Position numbers and translations under genes: made by a program
The notes under the pieces: generated by a model
Seen by the model: only the letters and a program-made list of their open reading frames with translations
Told to the model about the DNA's origin: nothing
Database searches by the model: none
Origin: Agrobacterium tumefaciens
GTDB lineage: Bacteria; Pseudomonadota; Alphaproteobacteria; Rhizobiales; Rhizobiaceae
Assembly: GCF_017726655.1 (NCBI RefSeq)
Contig: NZ_CP072308.1
Location: 1 to 64,000, forward strand
Direction: 5' to 3'
Length of the DNA stretch: 64,000 nt
Shown: positions 24,169 through 35,361 of the stretch, one piece after another
Position numbering within the stretch: the first letter of the stretch is position 1
How the letters are laid out: each line of letters starts with the position of its first letter

Positions 24169-25638
24169 ATGAATTTGCGAGATATATCCGGAAACGCGTT
24201 TCCGGAATTGAAAGAATTGCTCCTGTCTGAAACAGGGGCGATCGAAATCGGGGGGATCACCGCAGACAGCCGCAAGGCTGCGCCGGGCAGCCTGTTCGTG
24301 GCGGTTTCTGGCACCAAGGCCGATGGTGCGACCTATGTGAAGGACGCGGTTGCCAAGGGTGCGGTTGCCGTTGTTTCCGGGCACGCAGTAGACGCCGACG
24401 TGCCGGTTCTGGTCGTCACCGACCCACGCCTTTATCTCTCCCTTGCCGCCTCCCGCTTTTATGGGAAACAACCGGAAACCATGGTCGCCGTCACCGGCAC
24501 CGCTGGAAAGACCTCAGTCGCCTCCTTCGTGCGGCAGATCTGGGCTTTCGCAGGCCATGCTGCGGCGCAGATCGGCACAACCGGCGTCATCGCTCCCGGC
24601 CGCGAGGACTACGGCGCGCTGACGACGCCCGATCCGGTCACGCTGCACGCGCTTCTCGCCGAGCTTGCAAGCGAAGGCGTGACCCACGCCGCGATGGAAG
24701 CTTCCAGCCACGGTCTCGATCAGCGCCGCCTCGATGGCGTCCACCTTTCTGCCGCCGGCTTCACCAATCTCGGCCGCGATCACATGGATTACCATCCGAC
24801 CGTCGAGGATTACATGGCCGCGAAGATGCGGCTTTTCGATACACTGATGCAAAAAGGCGCTCCCGCGGTGATCTTCGCCGATGATCCCTGGTCGGACAAG
24901 GCGATCCGGGCAGCGCGCGAAGCCGGTCTCGATGTCCGCACTGTCGGACGGAACGGCCAATATCTCGCTTTGAAGCGCGTCGAGCATTTCCGCCACAAGC
25001 AGATGATCGAAGTGCATCATGACGGTATCATCCACGAAGTCGATATCCCGCTGGCGGGTGATTTCCAGGTGGCCAATGCGCTTGTCGCCGCCGGTCTTGC
25101 CATGTCGACGGGTGTTCCCGCCGCAACGGCACTCAAGGCGCTCGAAAAGCTGGTCGGCGCCGCAGGCCGCCTCGAACTTGTGGGCCAGACGAAAAACGGG
25201 GCGCTCGCCTATGTGGACTATGCCCACAAGCCGGATGCGCTGGAGAATGTGCTGACTTCGGTGCGGCCCTTCACCTCCGGCCGCATCATCACCGTCTTTG
25301 GCTGTGGCGGCGATCGCGACAAGGGCAAGCGCCCGATCATGGGCGAGGTCGCCACGCGTCTTTCCGACATCGTCATCGTCACGGACGACAACCCGCGCTC
25401 CGAGGACGCGGCGACCATCCGCTCGGAAGTCATGGCCGCCGCACCGGGCGCACTGGAAATCGGTGACAGGGCCGAGGCCATCCGTCATGCGGTATCGATG
25501 CTCTCGCACGGCGACACGTTGATCGTCGCAGGCAAAGGACATGAAGAGGGGCAGATCGTTGGTTCCGTGACGCTGCCTTTTTCCGATCATGAGCAGGTGC
25601 GCGCTGCACTGGCAGGGCTGGAAGGATCGAAAATTTGA
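24169..25638 (+). CDS. murE: UDP-MurNAc-tripeptide synthetase MurE
   Basis: The 489 aa cytoplasmic Mur ligase adds meso-diaminopimelate to UDP-MurNAc-L-Ala-D-Glu. ATP loop TGTAGKTS is near residue 110, ASSHGL in the central domain, and DNPRSED near 406, which is the meso-DAP specificity motif. ATG 24169 (MNLRDISGN) is chosen; the frame is open back to 24112 without a suitable start. It lies 57 nt after ftsI and shares its stop region with the murF start. Confidence 0.94.
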   Translation: MNLRDISGNAFPELKELLLSETGAIEIGGITADSRKAAPGSLFVAVSGTKADGATYVKDAVAKGAVAVVSGHAVDADVPVLVVTDPRLYLSLAASRFYGKQPETMVAVTGTAGKTSVASFVRQIWAFAGHAAAQIGTTGVIAPGREDYGALTTPDPVTLHALLAELASEGVTHAAMEASSHGLDQRRLDGVHLSAAGFTNLGRDHMDYHPTVEDYMAAKMRLFDTLMQKGAPAVIFADDPWSDKAIRAAREAGLDVRTVGRNGQYLALKRVEHFRHKQMIEVHHDGIIHEVDIPLAGDFQVANALVAAGLAMSTGVPAATALKALEKLVGAAGRLELVGQTKNGALAYVDYAHKPDALENVLTSVRPFTSGRIITVFGCGGDRDKGKRPIMGEVATRLSDIVIVTDDNPRSEDAATIRSEVMAAAPGALEIGDRAEAIRHAVSMLSHGDTLIVAGKGHEEGQIVGSVTLPFSDHEQVRAALAGLEGSKI

Positions 25639-27068
25639 GCTGGTTATGGACAGTCGCCGACATGATCGCCATCACGGCAGGACGCCCGGTGGGCAATTTG
25701 CCGACGGGAATCACCGGCATTTCCATCGACAGCCGGTCGGTCAAGCAGGGCGAGGCCTTTTTCGCGATCAAGGGTGATCGGGTGGACGGCCATGACTATA
25801 CCAGCTTTGCCGTTGCCAATGGCGCGGGACTTCTGGTCGTGGCCGAGGCCAAGCTGCCGGCGCTCGGCCGCCTGACCGTGCCGATGATCGTGGTGGAAGA
25901 CGTGCTTGCCGCACTCGGCAAGCTCGCCATCGCGGCGCGTGAAAGAACCTCGGCGCGCATCATCGCGGTGACGGGCTCGGTCGGCAAGACCACGACCAAG
26001 GAAATGCTGCGGCAGGCGCTCGCCCCTTCGGGCCGGGTGCATGCGGCAGTGGCGTCCTTCAATAACCATTGGGGCGTGCCGCTGACGCTCGCGCGCATGC
26101 CTGCCGATACCGAATTCGGCGTCTTCGAAATCGGCATGAATCATTCCGGCGAAATCCGGCCGCTGGTGAAGATGGTCCGTCCGCATGTGGCGATCATCAC
26201 GACCATCGCACCTGCCCATCTCGGCAATTTCAAGAACATCGAAGAGATAGCCGCCGCCAAGGCGGAGATTTTCGAGGGCGTGGAGGAGGGCGGTTCCGTC
26301 ATCCTGAATCGTGACAACGCGCAGTTCGAGCAGCTTGAGGAGGCGGCGCAGGAGCAGGGTATCGAGCATATCCTGACCTTCGGTCAGCACGCCAAGGCCG
26401 ATTTCCGCTTGGCCGATTTCGAGAGCACAGCGACCGGCTCGACGATCTGGGCGATCCTCAATGGCGAGACCAGCGAACTGCATCTCAACATTCCGGGCCG
26501 GCACATTGCAGACAATGCGATGGCGGTGCTTGGTGCCGTGGCGATCACGGGCGCCAATCTTGATCGCGCCTTCGAGGTGCTTGGATCGCTTGAGGCGGTG
26601 AAGGGGCGTGGCCAGCGTCACCATCTTCAGATCAACGGTGGCTCCTTCCTGCTGATCGATGAAAGCTATAACGCCAATCCTGCCTCCATGCGGGCGTCGA
26701 TCGCCGTGCTGGCGGAAACGCCGACGCAGGGTCACGGCCGTCGCGTTGCCGTCCTCGGCGACATGCTGGAGATGGGTGAATTTTCGGCGCAACTGCATGA
26801 AGAATTGGCCGGACCATTGCTCGCGGCGGGTATCGAACATGTGTGGCTCGCAGGCGAGGCGATGGCCGCCTTGCGCGACGCGCTGCCTGACAGCGTCACC
26901 GTCATCTGGTTCCCGACGACGGCGGAACTTATCGATTTCGCCCTGCAATGGGTGCAACCGGGAGACGCGCTGATGGTAAAATCGTCACTCGGGCTTGGTT
27001 TCGGCAAGATTGTCGCCGCCCTGCTTGACAAGTATCCGGCATTCCCCGAGACGGAACGCCAAGTCTGA
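25635..27068 (+). CDS. murF: UDP-MurNAc-tripeptide-D-Ala-D-Ala ligase MurF
   Basis: The 477 aa Mur ligase has ATP loop [31 protein letters not shown], and [13 protein letters not shown], the MurF hallmark. It adds D-Ala-D-Ala to complete the UDP-MurNAc-pentapeptide. The start is an unusual TTG at 25635 overlapping the murE stop (TTGA), supported by AAGGA 8 nt upstream. The next ATG at 25662 would remove the N-terminal strand. Confidence 0.92.
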   Translation: MSWLWTVADMIAITAGRPVGNLPTGITGISIDSRSVKQGEAFFAIKGDRVDGHDYTSFAVANGAGLLVVAEAKLPALGRLTVPMIVVEDVLAALGKLAIAARERTSARIIAVTGSVGKTTTKEMLRQALAPSGRVHAAVASFNNHWGVPLTLARMPADTEFGVFEIGMNHSGEIRPLVKMVRPHVAIITTIAPAHLGNFKNIEEIAAAKAEIFEGVEEGGSVILNRDNAQFEQLEEAAQEQGIEHILTFGQHAKADFRLADFESTATGSTIWAILNGETSELHLNIPGRHIADNAMAVLGAVAITGANLDRAFEVLGSLEAVKGRGQRHHLQINGGSFLLIDESYNANPASMRASIAVLAETPTQGHGRRVAVLGDMLEMGEFSAQLHEELAGPLLAAGIEHVWLAGEAMAALRDALPDSVTVIWFPTTAELIDFALQWVQPGDALMVKSSLGLGFGKIVAALLDKYPAFPETERQV

Positions 27069-27091
27069 AATAGCCTTTTGAAAGGGCAATT

Positions 27092-28192
27092 ATGCTGATC
27101 TGGCTCGTCGAACTGTCGGATAAAATTCAAATCTTCAACCTGTTCCGGTACATCACCTTCCGGGCCGGTGCGGCGATGTTTACCTCGGCCCTGATCGTCT
27201 TCCTGTTTGGACCGGCCATCATCAACTCGCTGCGCGTTCGCCAGGGAAAAGGCCAGCCGATCCGCGCCGATGGACCGCAGACGCATTTCAAGAAAGCCGG
27301 CACTCCGACCATGGGCGGCTTGATGATCCTTGCCGGTATCCTCGGCGGCTCGCTTCTGTGGGGCGACCTGTCGAATGTCTATGTCGTCGCCGTTCTGATG
27401 GTGACGCTCGGTTTCGGCGCCATCGGCTTCTACGACGATTATCTCAAGGTCACGAAACAGAGCGACAAGGGTTTTTCCGGCAAGGCGCGTCTGGGCATCG
27501 AATTCCTGATCGCGGCGATTGCCGTGTTCTTCATGATGAAGGTGGCGCTCGCCTCCGCTCCGCATGGCGGTACGCTCGGCAGCTCCATCGCCTTTCCCTT
27601 CTTCAAGGAATTCGTGATCAATCTCGGTTATTTCTTCGTGCTCTTCGGTGCTTTCGTCATCGTCGGCGCGGGCAATGCCGTGAACCTGACGGATGGTCTC
27701 GATGGTCTGGCCATCGTCCCCGTGATGATTGCCGCCGCGACGTTCGGCGTGATTTCCTATCTCGCTGGTAATGCGGTTTTCGCCAATTACCTGCAGATCA
27801 ATTTTGTGCCCGGCACGGGTGAGCTCGCCGTCATCGTCGGCGCCGTCATCGGCGCGGGTCTCGGCTTTTTGTGGTTCAATGCGCCGCCCGCCGCCATCTT
27901 CATGGGTGATACGGGGTCGCTGGCGCTTGGCGGCCTGATCGGCTCCATCGCCGTCGCCACCAAGCATGAGATCGTCATGGTCATCGTCGGTGGTCTCTTT
28001 GTCATGGAAACCCTGTCGGTCATCATCCAGGTGTTCTGGTTCAAGCGCACCGGCAGGCGCGTCTTCCTGATGGCGCCGATCCATCACCATTTCGAGAAAA
28101 AGGGCTGGACGGAAAGCCAGGTGGTCATCCGTTTCTGGATCATCTCCGTTGGCCTCGCGCTGCTTGGCCTCGCTACCCTGAAGCTGAGGTAA
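27092..28192 (+). CDS. mraY: Phospho-MurNAc-pentapeptide transferase MraY
   Basis: The 366 aa polytopic enzyme moves phospho-MurNAc-pentapeptide onto undecaprenyl phosphate to make lipid I. Motifs: [21 protein letters not shown] (Asp pair), [24 protein letters not shown], and the [11 protein letters not shown] loop. About ten transmembrane segments. 23 nt after murF and 3 nt before murD. Confidence 0.96.
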   Translation: MLIWLVELSDKIQIFNLFRYITFRAGAAMFTSALIVFLFGPAIINSLRVRQGKGQPIRADGPQTHFKKAGTPTMGGLMILAGILGGSLLWGDLSNVYVVAVLMVTLGFGAIGFYDDYLKVTKQSDKGFSGKARLGIEFLIAAIAVFFMMKVALASAPHGGTLGSSIAFPFFKEFVINLGYFFVLFGAFVIVGAGNAVNLTDGLDGLAIVPVMIAAATFGVISYLAGNAVFANYLQINFVPGTGELAVIVGAVIGAGLGFLWFNAPPAAIFMGDTGSLALGGLIGSIAVATKHEIVMVIVGGLFVMETLSVIIQVFWFKRTGRRVFLMAPIHHHFEKKGWTESQVVIRFWIISVGLALLGLATLKLR

Positions 28193-28195
28193 GCG

Positions 28196-29605
28196 ATGAT
28201 CCCGGTCACGTCGTTCAAAGGCAAGAAGGTCGCTCTGTTCGGGCTCGGTGGTTCGGGTCTTGTAACCGCCCGTGCACTGGCGGCTGGCGGGGCGGATGTC
28301 GTGGCTTTCGACGATAATCCCGACAGCGTCGCCAAAGCGCAGGCCGAGGGCATCACGACGGCGGACCTACGCACCATTGACTGGCCTTCATTCGCATCCT
28401 TCGTGCTGGCGCCTGGCGTGCCGCTCACTCACCCGAAGCCGCACTGGTCAGTCGATCTGGCGAAAGCCGCTGGCGTTGAGATCATCGGTGATATCGAGCT
28501 CTTCGTCCGTGAGCGACGGGCGCATGCGCCCGATTGCCCCTTCATCGCCATTACCGGCACAAACGGCAAGTCGACGACGACGGCATTGATCGCGCATATC
28601 CTGAAATCGGCTGGTCGCGACACGCAGCTCGGCGGCAATATAGGTACGGCCGTGCTGAGCCTCGATCCGCCGAAGGCGGGACGTTTCTACGTGGTGGAAT
28701 GCTCTTCCTATCAGATCGATCTCGCCCCGACGATCAATCCGACCGCCGGTATCCTGCTCAATCTGACGCCCGACCATCTCGACCGTCACGGCACGATGCA
28801 GCATTATGCCGACGTCAAGGAACGGCTGGTGGCTGGCAGCGGCACGGCGATTGTCGGCGTGGATGACAGTCATTCGACGCTGATTGCCGATCGCATCGAG
28901 CGCGCAGGTGTGAAGGTCGAACGCATTTCCAAGCGTAATGTCGTTTCCGAAGGACTTTATGCGGAAGGCAGCCGTATTTTCCGGGCGCATGGCGGCACGT
29001 CTTCGCTGCTGACCGATCTCGAGGGTATCCAGACCCTGCGCGGCAGCCACAATGCACAGAATGCCGCGGCAGCGATTGCCGCCTGCCTTGCAGTCGGCGT
29101 CTCGGAAGATGAGGTTCGTGCCGGTCTCAAGTCCTTCCCGGGCCTCAAGCACCGGATGCAGCCGGTGGGTCGACGCGGCAATGTAACCTTCGTCAATGAC
29201 AGCAAAGCGACCAATGCCGATGCTGCTGCACCCGCACTTTCGAGTTTCGACCGCATTTACTGGATCGCCGGCGGTCTGCCGAAGGCCGGTGGCATCACCA
29301 GCCTTTCGCCGCTCTTTCCGCGCATCGCAAAAGCTTATCTGATCGGCGAGGCGGCTGCGGAATTTGCCGCGACACTCGGCGAGGCGGTGCCTTACGAAAT
29401 ATCCGGTACGCTTGATAAAGCCGTGCAGCACGCGGCGGCAGATGCTGAAAAGGACGCGACGGCCGGCAATATCGTGATGCTGTCCCCGGCTTGCGCAAGC
29501 TTCGATCAATATAAGAACTTTGAAGTCAGAGGTGATTCGTTCGTCGCAGAGGTTGCGGCGCTCGATGGCATGACGATGCTCGTTCACTCTGGAAAAGGGG
29601 ACTGA
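28196..29605 (+). CDS. murD: UDP-MurNAc-L-alanine:D-glutamate ligase MurD
   Basis: The 469 aa Mur ligase has an N-terminal Rossmann-like domain ([17 protein letters not shown]), ATP loop [23 protein letters not shown], and [13 protein letters not shown]. It adds D-Glu to UDP-MurNAc-L-Ala. Close packing with mraY and ftsW (5 nt) shows a common transcript. Confidence 0.95.
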   Translation: MIPVTSFKGKKVALFGLGGSGLVTARALAAGGADVVAFDDNPDSVAKAQAEGITTADLRTIDWPSFASFVLAPGVPLTHPKPHWSVDLAKAAGVEIIGDIELFVRERRAHAPDCPFIAITGTNGKSTTTALIAHILKSAGRDTQLGGNIGTAVLSLDPPKAGRFYVVECSSYQIDLAPTINPTAGILLNLTPDHLDRHGTMQHYADVKERLVAGSGTAIVGVDDSHSTLIADRIERAGVKVERISKRNVVSEGLYAEGSRIFRAHGGTSSLLTDLEGIQTLRGSHNAQNAAAAIAACLAVGVSEDEVRAGLKSFPGLKHRMQPVGRRGNVTFVNDSKATNADAAAPALSSFDRIYWIAGGLPKAGGITSLSPLFPRIAKAYLIGEAAAEFAATLGEAVPYEISGTLDKAVQHAAADAEKDATAGNIVMLSPACASFDQYKNFEVRGDSFVAEVAALDGMTMLVHSGKGD

Positions 29606-29610
29606 AGGCC

Positions 29611-30765
29611 ATGGTAAGCCGAGTTGATCGCGGTCCGGTCGCGGAATGGTTCTGGACCATCGACCGTTTCTTTCTGGCGGCGTTCATCGCACTGATGGGC
29701 ATTGGCCTGATGCTGTCCTTCGCGGCATCACCCGCCGTCGCCGAGCGTATCGGCCTCAACAGCTTCTTCTTCGTGGAACGTCAGGCCATGTTCATGGTGC
29801 CGTCGCTGGCGATCATGATCGGCCTGTCTTTCCTGTCGCCCCGCCAGGTGCGGCGTGTGGCCGTCATCATGCTGATCGTTTCCCTGCTTATGATGATCTT
29901 CGCGCTGTTCTTCGGTATCGAGGTGAAGGGCGCGCGGCGGTGGATTTCCATCGGCAGTTTCTCGATCCAGCCTTCGGAATTCATGAAGCCGGCCTTTGTG
30001 ATCGTCTGCGCCTGGCTCTTCGCCGAACGGGCGCGCCATCCTGAAATTCCGGGCAATCTATTCGCGATCATCACCTTCGGCATCGTCGCCGCACTTCTGA
30101 TCGCCCAGCCCGACTTCGGTCAGACCATCCTGACATCGGTGGTGTGGGGCGGCATGTTCTTCATGGCCGGCGTGCCGTGGTTCTGGATCATCATGCTCGG
30201 CGGTCTCGGCGTCGGCGGTATCATTACCGCCTACCTGATGTTGCCGCACGTCGCGGGACGTATCGACCGGTTCTGGACGGGTGAGGGCGATACGTTCCAG
30301 GTTGATACGGCGCGTGAAGCGATCATTCGCGGTGACTGGTTCGGCCGCGGACCCGGTGAGGGCATCGTCAAGCGCATCATTCCCGACAGCCATACCGACT
30401 TCATCTTCTCGGTGGCGGCGGAAGAATTCGGCATCGTTTTCTGCATGTTCCTCGTCGCGATCTTCGCCTTCATCGTGCTGCGCGGCCTGTCGCACGCCTT
30501 TAAGGAGAAGGACGATTTCTGCCGCTTTGCCGTGGCCGGTCTGGTGCTTCAAATCGGCATGCAGTCGATGATCAATATCGGCGTCAATCTCGAACTGATG
30601 CCTGCCAAGGGCATGACCTTGCCGCTGATTTCCTATGGCGGCTCGTCGATGATGGCGATATGCGTGACCGCCGGCTTCCTTCTGGCGTTGACACGCCACA
30701 GACCCGAAAAGCGGGCGCAGGAGCGGAGTTTCTTCCGCGTCGGTTCCGGCGTTCCCGCGGAGTAA
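29611..30765 (+). CDS. ftsW: SEDS glycosyltransferase FtsW
   Basis: The 384 aa SEDS protein has about ten transmembrane helices. GIEVKGARRWISIG marks the extracellular catalytic-loop entry and KRIIPDSHTDFIFSVAAEEFG and LISYGGSSM are family signatures. With FtsI it polymerises septal peptidoglycan. It ends 6 nt before murG. Confidence 0.95.
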   Translation: MVSRVDRGPVAEWFWTIDRFFLAAFIALMGIGLMLSFAASPAVAERIGLNSFFFVERQAMFMVPSLAIMIGLSFLSPRQVRRVAVIMLIVSLLMMIFALFFGIEVKGARRWISIGSFSIQPSEFMKPAFVIVCAWLFAERARHPEIPGNLFAIITFGIVAALLIAQPDFGQTILTSVVWGGMFFMAGVPWFWIIMLGGLGVGGIITAYLMLPHVAGRIDRFWTGEGDTFQVDTAREAIIRGDWFGRGPGEGIVKRIIPDSHTDFIFSVAAEEFGIVFCMFLVAIFAFIVLRGLSHAFKEKDDFCRFAVAGLVLQIGMQSMINIGVNLELMPAKGMTLPLISYGGSSMMAICVTAGFLLALTRHRPEKRAQERSFFRVGSGVPAE

Positions 30766-30771
30766 ACGATC

Positions 30772-31908
30772 ATGAGCAAGGGTATCGTTCTTCTTGCCGC
30801 CGGTGGAACCGGCGGCCACGTGTTTCCGGCAGAGGCGCTGGCGCATACGCTGAAGGCGCGCGGTTACCAGGTGCATCTCGTCACCGACAGCCGCGCCGAG
30901 CGTTATGCGGGCAAGTTCCCGGCGGATGATATTCATGTTGTGCCGTCTGCGACCATCGGCTCCAAAAACCCGGTTTCCGTGGCGCGTTCGCTCTGGAAGC
31001 TCTGGGTTGGCCTGCGCGCGGCGCGTCGGCTGGTGGCGAAACTGAAGCCGGTCGCTGTTGTCGGTTTCGGCGGCTATCCCACCGTGCCTCCGTTGCTGGC
31101 CTCCACCGGGCTTGGCGTTCCCTCCATCATTCACGAACAGAATGCCGTGATGGGCCGGGCCAACAAGGCGCTTGCCGGACGGGTAAAGGCGATTGCCGGC
31201 GGCTTCCTGCCGCCCGCGAACGGTCAATATTCCGAGAAAACTGTCGCGACAGGCAACCCGGTGCGCCCAGCGGTGCTGGCGGCCTCAGAAATACCATACA
31301 CCGCCTCGCAGACGGGTGAGCCTTTCCAGCTCGTCGTGTTTGGCGGCAGTCAGGGTGCGCAATTTTTCTCGAGCGCTGTCCCCGCTGCGATCTGCCTTCT
31401 GAAAGACGAGCAGCGCAAGCGCATCGTCGTCACCCAGCAGGCGCGGCCGGAAGACAAGGACAGCGTGATCGCCTCCTATCAGAAACTGGGCGTAAAGGCT
31501 GACGTTTCACCCTTCTTCGGCGACATGGCCTCGCGCATCGGTGAGGCCGATCTGGTTATCAGCCGCTCGGGCGCTTCGACGGTATCGGAGCTTTCGGTGA
31601 TCGGCCGCCCGTCGATCCTCGTGCCTTATCCGCATGCGCTGGATCATGATCAGGCGGCGAATGCGGCAGCGCTGTCAGCCGCGGGCGGGGCAAGTGTCAT
31701 CAAGCAGGCAGACCTGTCGCCGCAAAAGCTCTCCGGCCTCATATCCTCGGCGCTTGCGGAGCCGGATCGTCTTTCCGCAACCGCAGCAGCGGCCAAGGCA
31801 ACCGGCAAGCCGCATGCGGCGGATGTGCTGGCCGATCTGGTGGAAGCAATCGCTTCCGGGCAATCCGTACAGGAATTCAAGAATAAGAATGAAGGAGTTG
31901 GGGCATGA
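30772..31908 (+). CDS. murG: UDP-GlcNAc:lipid I GlcNAc transferase MurG
   Basis: The 378 aa GT28 glycosyltransferase makes lipid II at the inner membrane face. [10 protein letters not shown] at the N-terminus, [30 protein letters not shown], and [12 protein letters not shown] are the G-loops and donor-binding motifs. Its stop overlaps the murC start by 4 nt (ATGA). Confidence 0.95.
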   Translation: MSKGIVLLAAGGTGGHVFPAEALAHTLKARGYQVHLVTDSRAERYAGKFPADDIHVVPSATIGSKNPVSVARSLWKLWVGLRAARRLVAKLKPVAVVGFGGYPTVPPLLASTGLGVPSIIHEQNAVMGRANKALAGRVKAIAGGFLPPANGQYSEKTVATGNPVRPAVLAASEIPYTASQTGEPFQLVVFGGSQGAQFFSSAVPAAICLLKDEQRKRIVVTQQARPEDKDSVIASYQKLGVKADVSPFFGDMASRIGEADLVISRSGASTVSELSVIGRPSILVPYPHALDHDQAANAAALSAAGGASVIKQADLSPQKLSGLISSALAEPDRLSATAAAAKATGKPHAADVLADLVEAIASGQSVQEFKNKNEGVGA

Positions 31909-33320
31909 AGATGCCGAAAGCCATAGGCCTTGTGCATTTCATCGGCATAGGCGGGATCGGCATGAGCGGCATTGCCGAAGTGCTTCACAATCTCGGCCAC
32001 CGGGTGCAGGGCTCGGATCAAGCGGAAAGCGCCAATGTGCAGCGTCTGCGTGAGAAGGGTATCGAAGTATTTGTCGGCCACACCGCTGATAATATTGGTG
32101 ATGCGGAAGTCGTGGTCGTTTCCACTGCGATCAAGAAGAGCAATCCGGAACTCGTCGCGGCGCGGGAAAAGCACCTGCCGATCGTTCGCCGTGCGGAAAT
32201 GCTGGCCGAGTTGATGCGCTTCCGTAACGCCATCGCCATTGGCGGCACCCACGGCAAGACCACGACGACCTCCATGGTCGCGACGCTGCTGGAAGCCGGC
32301 AATCTCGACCCGACCGTCATCAATGGCGGCATCATCAATGCCTACGGCACCAATGCACGCATGGGTGAGGGCGAGTGGATGGTGGTGGAGGCGGATGAAT
32401 CCGACGGCACCTTCCTGAAGCTGCCGGCCGATGTCGCCGTCATCACCAATATCGATCCCGAACATCTTGACCATTACGGCAATTTCGATGCCGTGCGCGC
32501 CGCGTTCCGGCAGTTTGTCGAGAACGTACCGTTCTACGGTTTCGGCGTCATGTGCCTCGATCATCCCGAGGTTCAGGCGCTGGTCGGCCGGATCGAAGAC
32601 CGCAAGGTCATCACATACGGCGAGAACCCGCAGGCCGACGTGCGGTTTTCGAATGTCCGCATCGATGGCACGCGTTCGGTCTTCGACGTGGAAATCCGCC
32701 GACGCCGCACCGGCAAGGTGTTCTCCTTCAAGGATCTCGTCCTGCCGATGCCTGGCCGCCACAACGTGTCGAATGCGACCGCTGCCATCGCCGTTGCCAA
32801 TCGTCTCGGCATCTCGGAAGCCGACATCAAGAAGGGACTTGCATCCTTCGGCGGCGTCAAGCGCCGTTTCACGCTCACCGGCGAAGCCAATGGGGTGCAG
32901 GTTTTTGACGATTACGGACACCACCCGGTGGAGATCAAGGCCGTGCTGAAGGCAGCGAGGGAAGCCTGCAAGGGCCGCATCATCGCCGTGCACCAGCCGC
33001 ACCGCTACAGCCGCCTTTCGAGCCTGTTTGATGATTTCGCGCATTGTTTCAACGATGCCGATACGATTCTTCTTGCCCCGGTCTATGCTGCGGGCGAAGA
33101 TCCTATCGAAGGCGCAAGCTCCGAAGCGCTGGTTTCAGCCATCAAGGCCGCCGGCCACCGTGATGCCCGTTTCCTCGAAAAACGGGAAGACTTGGCGTCT
33201 GAGGTCGCAGCCATTGCGAATCCGGGTGATTTCGTGGTTCTCTTGGGGGCTGGAAATATCACGCAATGGGCAGCGGCGCTGCCGTCGGAATTGAAGAGCA
33301 TATCAGGAAAGTCTGAATGA
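31905..33320 (+). CDS. murC: UDP-MurNAc-L-alanine ligase MurC
   Basis: The 471 aa first Mur ligase has N-terminal [14 protein letters not shown] (UDP-MurNAc site), ATP loop [32 protein letters not shown] and [11 protein letters not shown]. It adds L-Ala to UDP-MurNAc. It overlaps murG and murB by 4 nt each, a fully coupled stretch. Confidence 0.95.
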   Translation: MKMPKAIGLVHFIGIGGIGMSGIAEVLHNLGHRVQGSDQAESANVQRLREKGIEVFVGHTADNIGDAEVVVVSTAIKKSNPELVAAREKHLPIVRRAEMLAELMRFRNAIAIGGTHGKTTTTSMVATLLEAGNLDPTVINGGIINAYGTNARMGEGEWMVVEADESDGTFLKLPADVAVITNIDPEHLDHYGNFDAVRAAFRQFVENVPFYGFGVMCLDHPEVQALVGRIEDRKVITYGENPQADVRFSNVRIDGTRSVFDVEIRRRRTGKVFSFKDLVLPMPGRHNVSNATAAIAVANRLGISEADIKKGLASFGGVKRRFTLTGEANGVQVFDDYGHHPVEIKAVLKAAREACKGRIIAVHQPHRYSRLSSLFDDFAHCFNDADTILLAPVYAAGEDPIEGASSEALVSAIKAAGHRDARFLEKREDLASEVAAIANPGDFVVLLGAGNITQWAAALPSELKSISGKSE

Positions 33321-34282
33321 GACAGGTCGATGGGGTTAAATTGCTGGGGAGGCTCGGCGACGGGGTAAATGAATTGCGGGGACGTCTGACACCGGATGCG
33401 CCCATGGACCGCGTGACGTGGTTCAGAGCCGGCGGTCTTGCGGAGGTGATGTTCCAGCCGCACGATACGGATGATCTGATTGCCTTCCTGAAAATTCTGC
33501 CGGAAGACGTGCCTTTGACCGTGGTCGGCGTCGGCTCGAACCTGCTTGTACGTGACGGCGGCATTCCGGGTGTGGTCGTGCGCCTATCCGCCAAGGGCTT
33601 CGGCCAGGTTGAGCTTGCGGGCGAAAACCGCATCAAGGCCGGTGCGATTTGCCCGGACAAGCATATTGCGGCCATGGCCATGGATAATGGCATCGGCGGC
33701 TTCCATTTCTATTACGGCATTCCCGGCTCCATCGGCGGCGCGCTGCGCATGAATGCGGGCGCAAACGGCGGCGAGACGCGTGAGCGTGTTGTGGAAGTCT
33801 ATGCGGTTGACCGTCAGGGCAATCAGCATGTGCTTTCCAACGCGGATATGGGCTATAGCTACCGCCATTCCGGCGCCGACAAGGGCCTTATCTTTACCGG
33901 CGCGCTGTTTGAGGGTTATCCGGAAGACAAGGCGAAGATCCGTGCGGATATGGACGCCGTGCGGCATCACCGCGAGACCGTGCAGCCGATTCGGGAACAG
34001 ACCGGTGGTTCAACCTTCAAGAATCCAGACGGTCATTCCGCCTGGGAACTGATCGACGAAGCGGGTGGCCGTGGTCTGGTCATCGGCGGCGCGCAGATGT
34101 CGTCGCTACATTGCAATTTCATGATCAATACCGGCCATGCGACCGGTTACGATCTGGAATATCTCGGCGAGACCATCCGCAGGCGTGTTTTCGAGAAATC
34201 GGGCATCCGGCTGGAATGGGAAATCAAGCGCCTTGGCCTCTTCATGCCGGGTCGTGAAGTGGAGCCGTTCCTCGGGGTGTAA
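33317..34282 (+). CDS. murB: UDP-N-acetylenolpyruvoylglucosamine reductase MurB
   Basis: The 321 aa FAD enzyme reduces UDP-GlcNAc-enolpyruvate to UDP-MurNAc. [42 protein letters not shown] and [14 protein letters not shown] (catalytic Ser) identify it. It ends the first dcw segment; a strong hairpin terminator follows about 40 nt later. Confidence 0.95.
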   Translation: MRQVDGVKLLGRLGDGVNELRGRLTPDAPMDRVTWFRAGGLAEVMFQPHDTDDLIAFLKILPEDVPLTVVGVGSNLLVRDGGIPGVVVRLSAKGFGQVELAGENRIKAGAICPDKHIAAMAMDNGIGGFHFYYGIPGSIGGALRMNAGANGGETRERVVEVYAVDRQGNQHVLSNADMGYSYRHSGADKGLIFTGALFEGYPEDKAKIRADMDAVRHHRETVQPIREQTGGSTFKNPDGHSAWELIDEAGGRGLVIGGAQMSSLHCNFMINTGHATGYDLEYLGETIRRRVFEKSGIRLEWEIKRLGLFMPGREVEPFLGV

Positions 34283-34321
34283 ACCCCGGCGAATGCTGCC
34301 TATGACAAGAAAATTTTGCTT

Positions 34322-34366
34322 TTGATCGACTGTTACGTGTTTCGTAACGGTCGATCAATGTTTTTT
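34322..34366 (+). terminator. Terminator closing the mraZ-murB transcript
   Basis: TTGATCGACTGTTACG and CGTAACGGTCGATCAA form a 16-bp stem with one T-G mismatch and a TGTTT loop, followed by TGTTTTTT. Confidence 0.88.
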
Positions 34367-34483
34367 ACTCTATCTTTTGAGGTGAATGCTCGATCGGCCA
34401 GAGCAAGGTTTCGTTTTTGAATTTTATATTGTCTTTTTATTAGGAAGTACTAACAGAAATATTTGATCTGGGTGCCTTTGAGC

Positions 34484-35293
34484 ATGATGTTGGGTCTTTG
34501 GAAAAAACCGATCGAGATGATGAGTTTTTCGGTCGCGACGCTCGAGGGTCGGCGGCGGCTCAAGCCTCTGGAATTCTCCATTCGTATTGCTTGTCTCGTG
34601 ACGCTCATTGTCATTCTGATGTGCACTGGCGGCCTGACGCTTCTCGCCCAGTTCGGACTCGTGACCGATCTCTTCAATGGGATCATGTTGGCTGTGACGC
34701 TCGGCGGCGCTGTGGCGTTCACGGTGACATTGCTGGTCTGCTGGCTGAATGCGAGGGAAGTACAAATTCTCGTGCAATCTCACGAGCGTTTTCTGCATCT
34801 GAGCCATACGGACGCCCTGACTGGTCTCAGCAACCGGCTCGGCCTTTATGCGGCATGTGATAAACTCGGCACCGACTACTGCGTCGCATTTTTCGATATC
34901 GATCATTTCAAATCGGTGAATGACAGGTACAGCCATCTCGTCGGCGATCTCGTCATATCGAGCGTCGCCAGCCGGATAAGGGAGTATTTCGATCCTCCAG
35001 CGCATGTCGCGCGCTTGGGCGGCGAGGAATTTGTGGTCGTCCAGGAGACCAACCGGCTGGCCTTCCTGCAGATGTGCGAGAGGGTGCGCGCAGCCGTCGC
35101 GGCGACGCCGGTGGACTACCAGGGCTTGCGGATCACGGTAACGATTTCGATTGGTGTCGCTTTTCGCGGCGATGCCGAAATTTTCGACAAGGTCATGCAC
35201 AATGCCGATCTGGCGCTTTATCGGGCGAAAGAGGGCGGCCGCAATCGCGTCTGCATGACGGGGCACGTGGAGCGCCGACAGTCGGTGGCTTAA
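34484..35293 (+). CDS. Membrane diguanylate cyclase (GGDEF)
   Basis: The 269 aa protein has two N-terminal transmembrane segments (FSIRIACLVTLIVILMCTGG and AVTLGGAVAFTVTLLVCWL) and a GGDEF domain. Motifs are DALTGLSNR, FFDIDHFKSVND and the active-site RLGGEEF. The upstream RxxD inhibitory I-site is absent (DPPA at that place), so c-di-GMP synthesis should escape product feedback. No EAL domain. ATG 34484 is chosen; the RBS is weak. It is placed between the dcw halves; a terminator pair brackets it. Confidence 0.85.
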   Translation: MMLGLWKKPIEMMSFSVATLEGRRRLKPLEFSIRIACLVTLIVILMCTGGLTLLAQFGLVTDLFNGIMLAVTLGGAVAFTVTLLVCWLNAREVQILVQSHERFLHLSHTDALTGLSNRLGLYAACDKLGTDYCVAFFDIDHFKSVNDRYSHLVGDLVISSVASRIREYFDPPAHVARLGGEEFVVVQETNRLAFLQMCERVRAAVAATPVDYQGLRITVTISIGVAFRGDAEIFDKVMHNADLALYRAKEGGRNRVCMTGHVERRQSVA

Positions 35294-35306
35294 GCAGAAT
35301 TTGACA

Positions 35307-35346
35307 GACAAAAGCCCGCGAAACGAAGGTTTCGCGGGCTTTTGTC
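35307..35346. terminator. Bidirectional terminator between convergent genes
   Basis: GACAAAAGCCCGCGAAAC and GTTTCGCGGGCTTTTGTC pair perfectly (18 bp) round a GAAG loop. T-rich tails occur in both directions, serving the cyclase and the MFS gene. Confidence 0.9.
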
Positions 35347-35361
35347 GTTGAGCGTCTCAGA

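Noticed and set aside
26732..28090. 452-codon minus-strand frame over murF-mraY
   Set aside because: Antisense to two well-identified genes, low-complexity Asp/His/Glu composition, no RBS.
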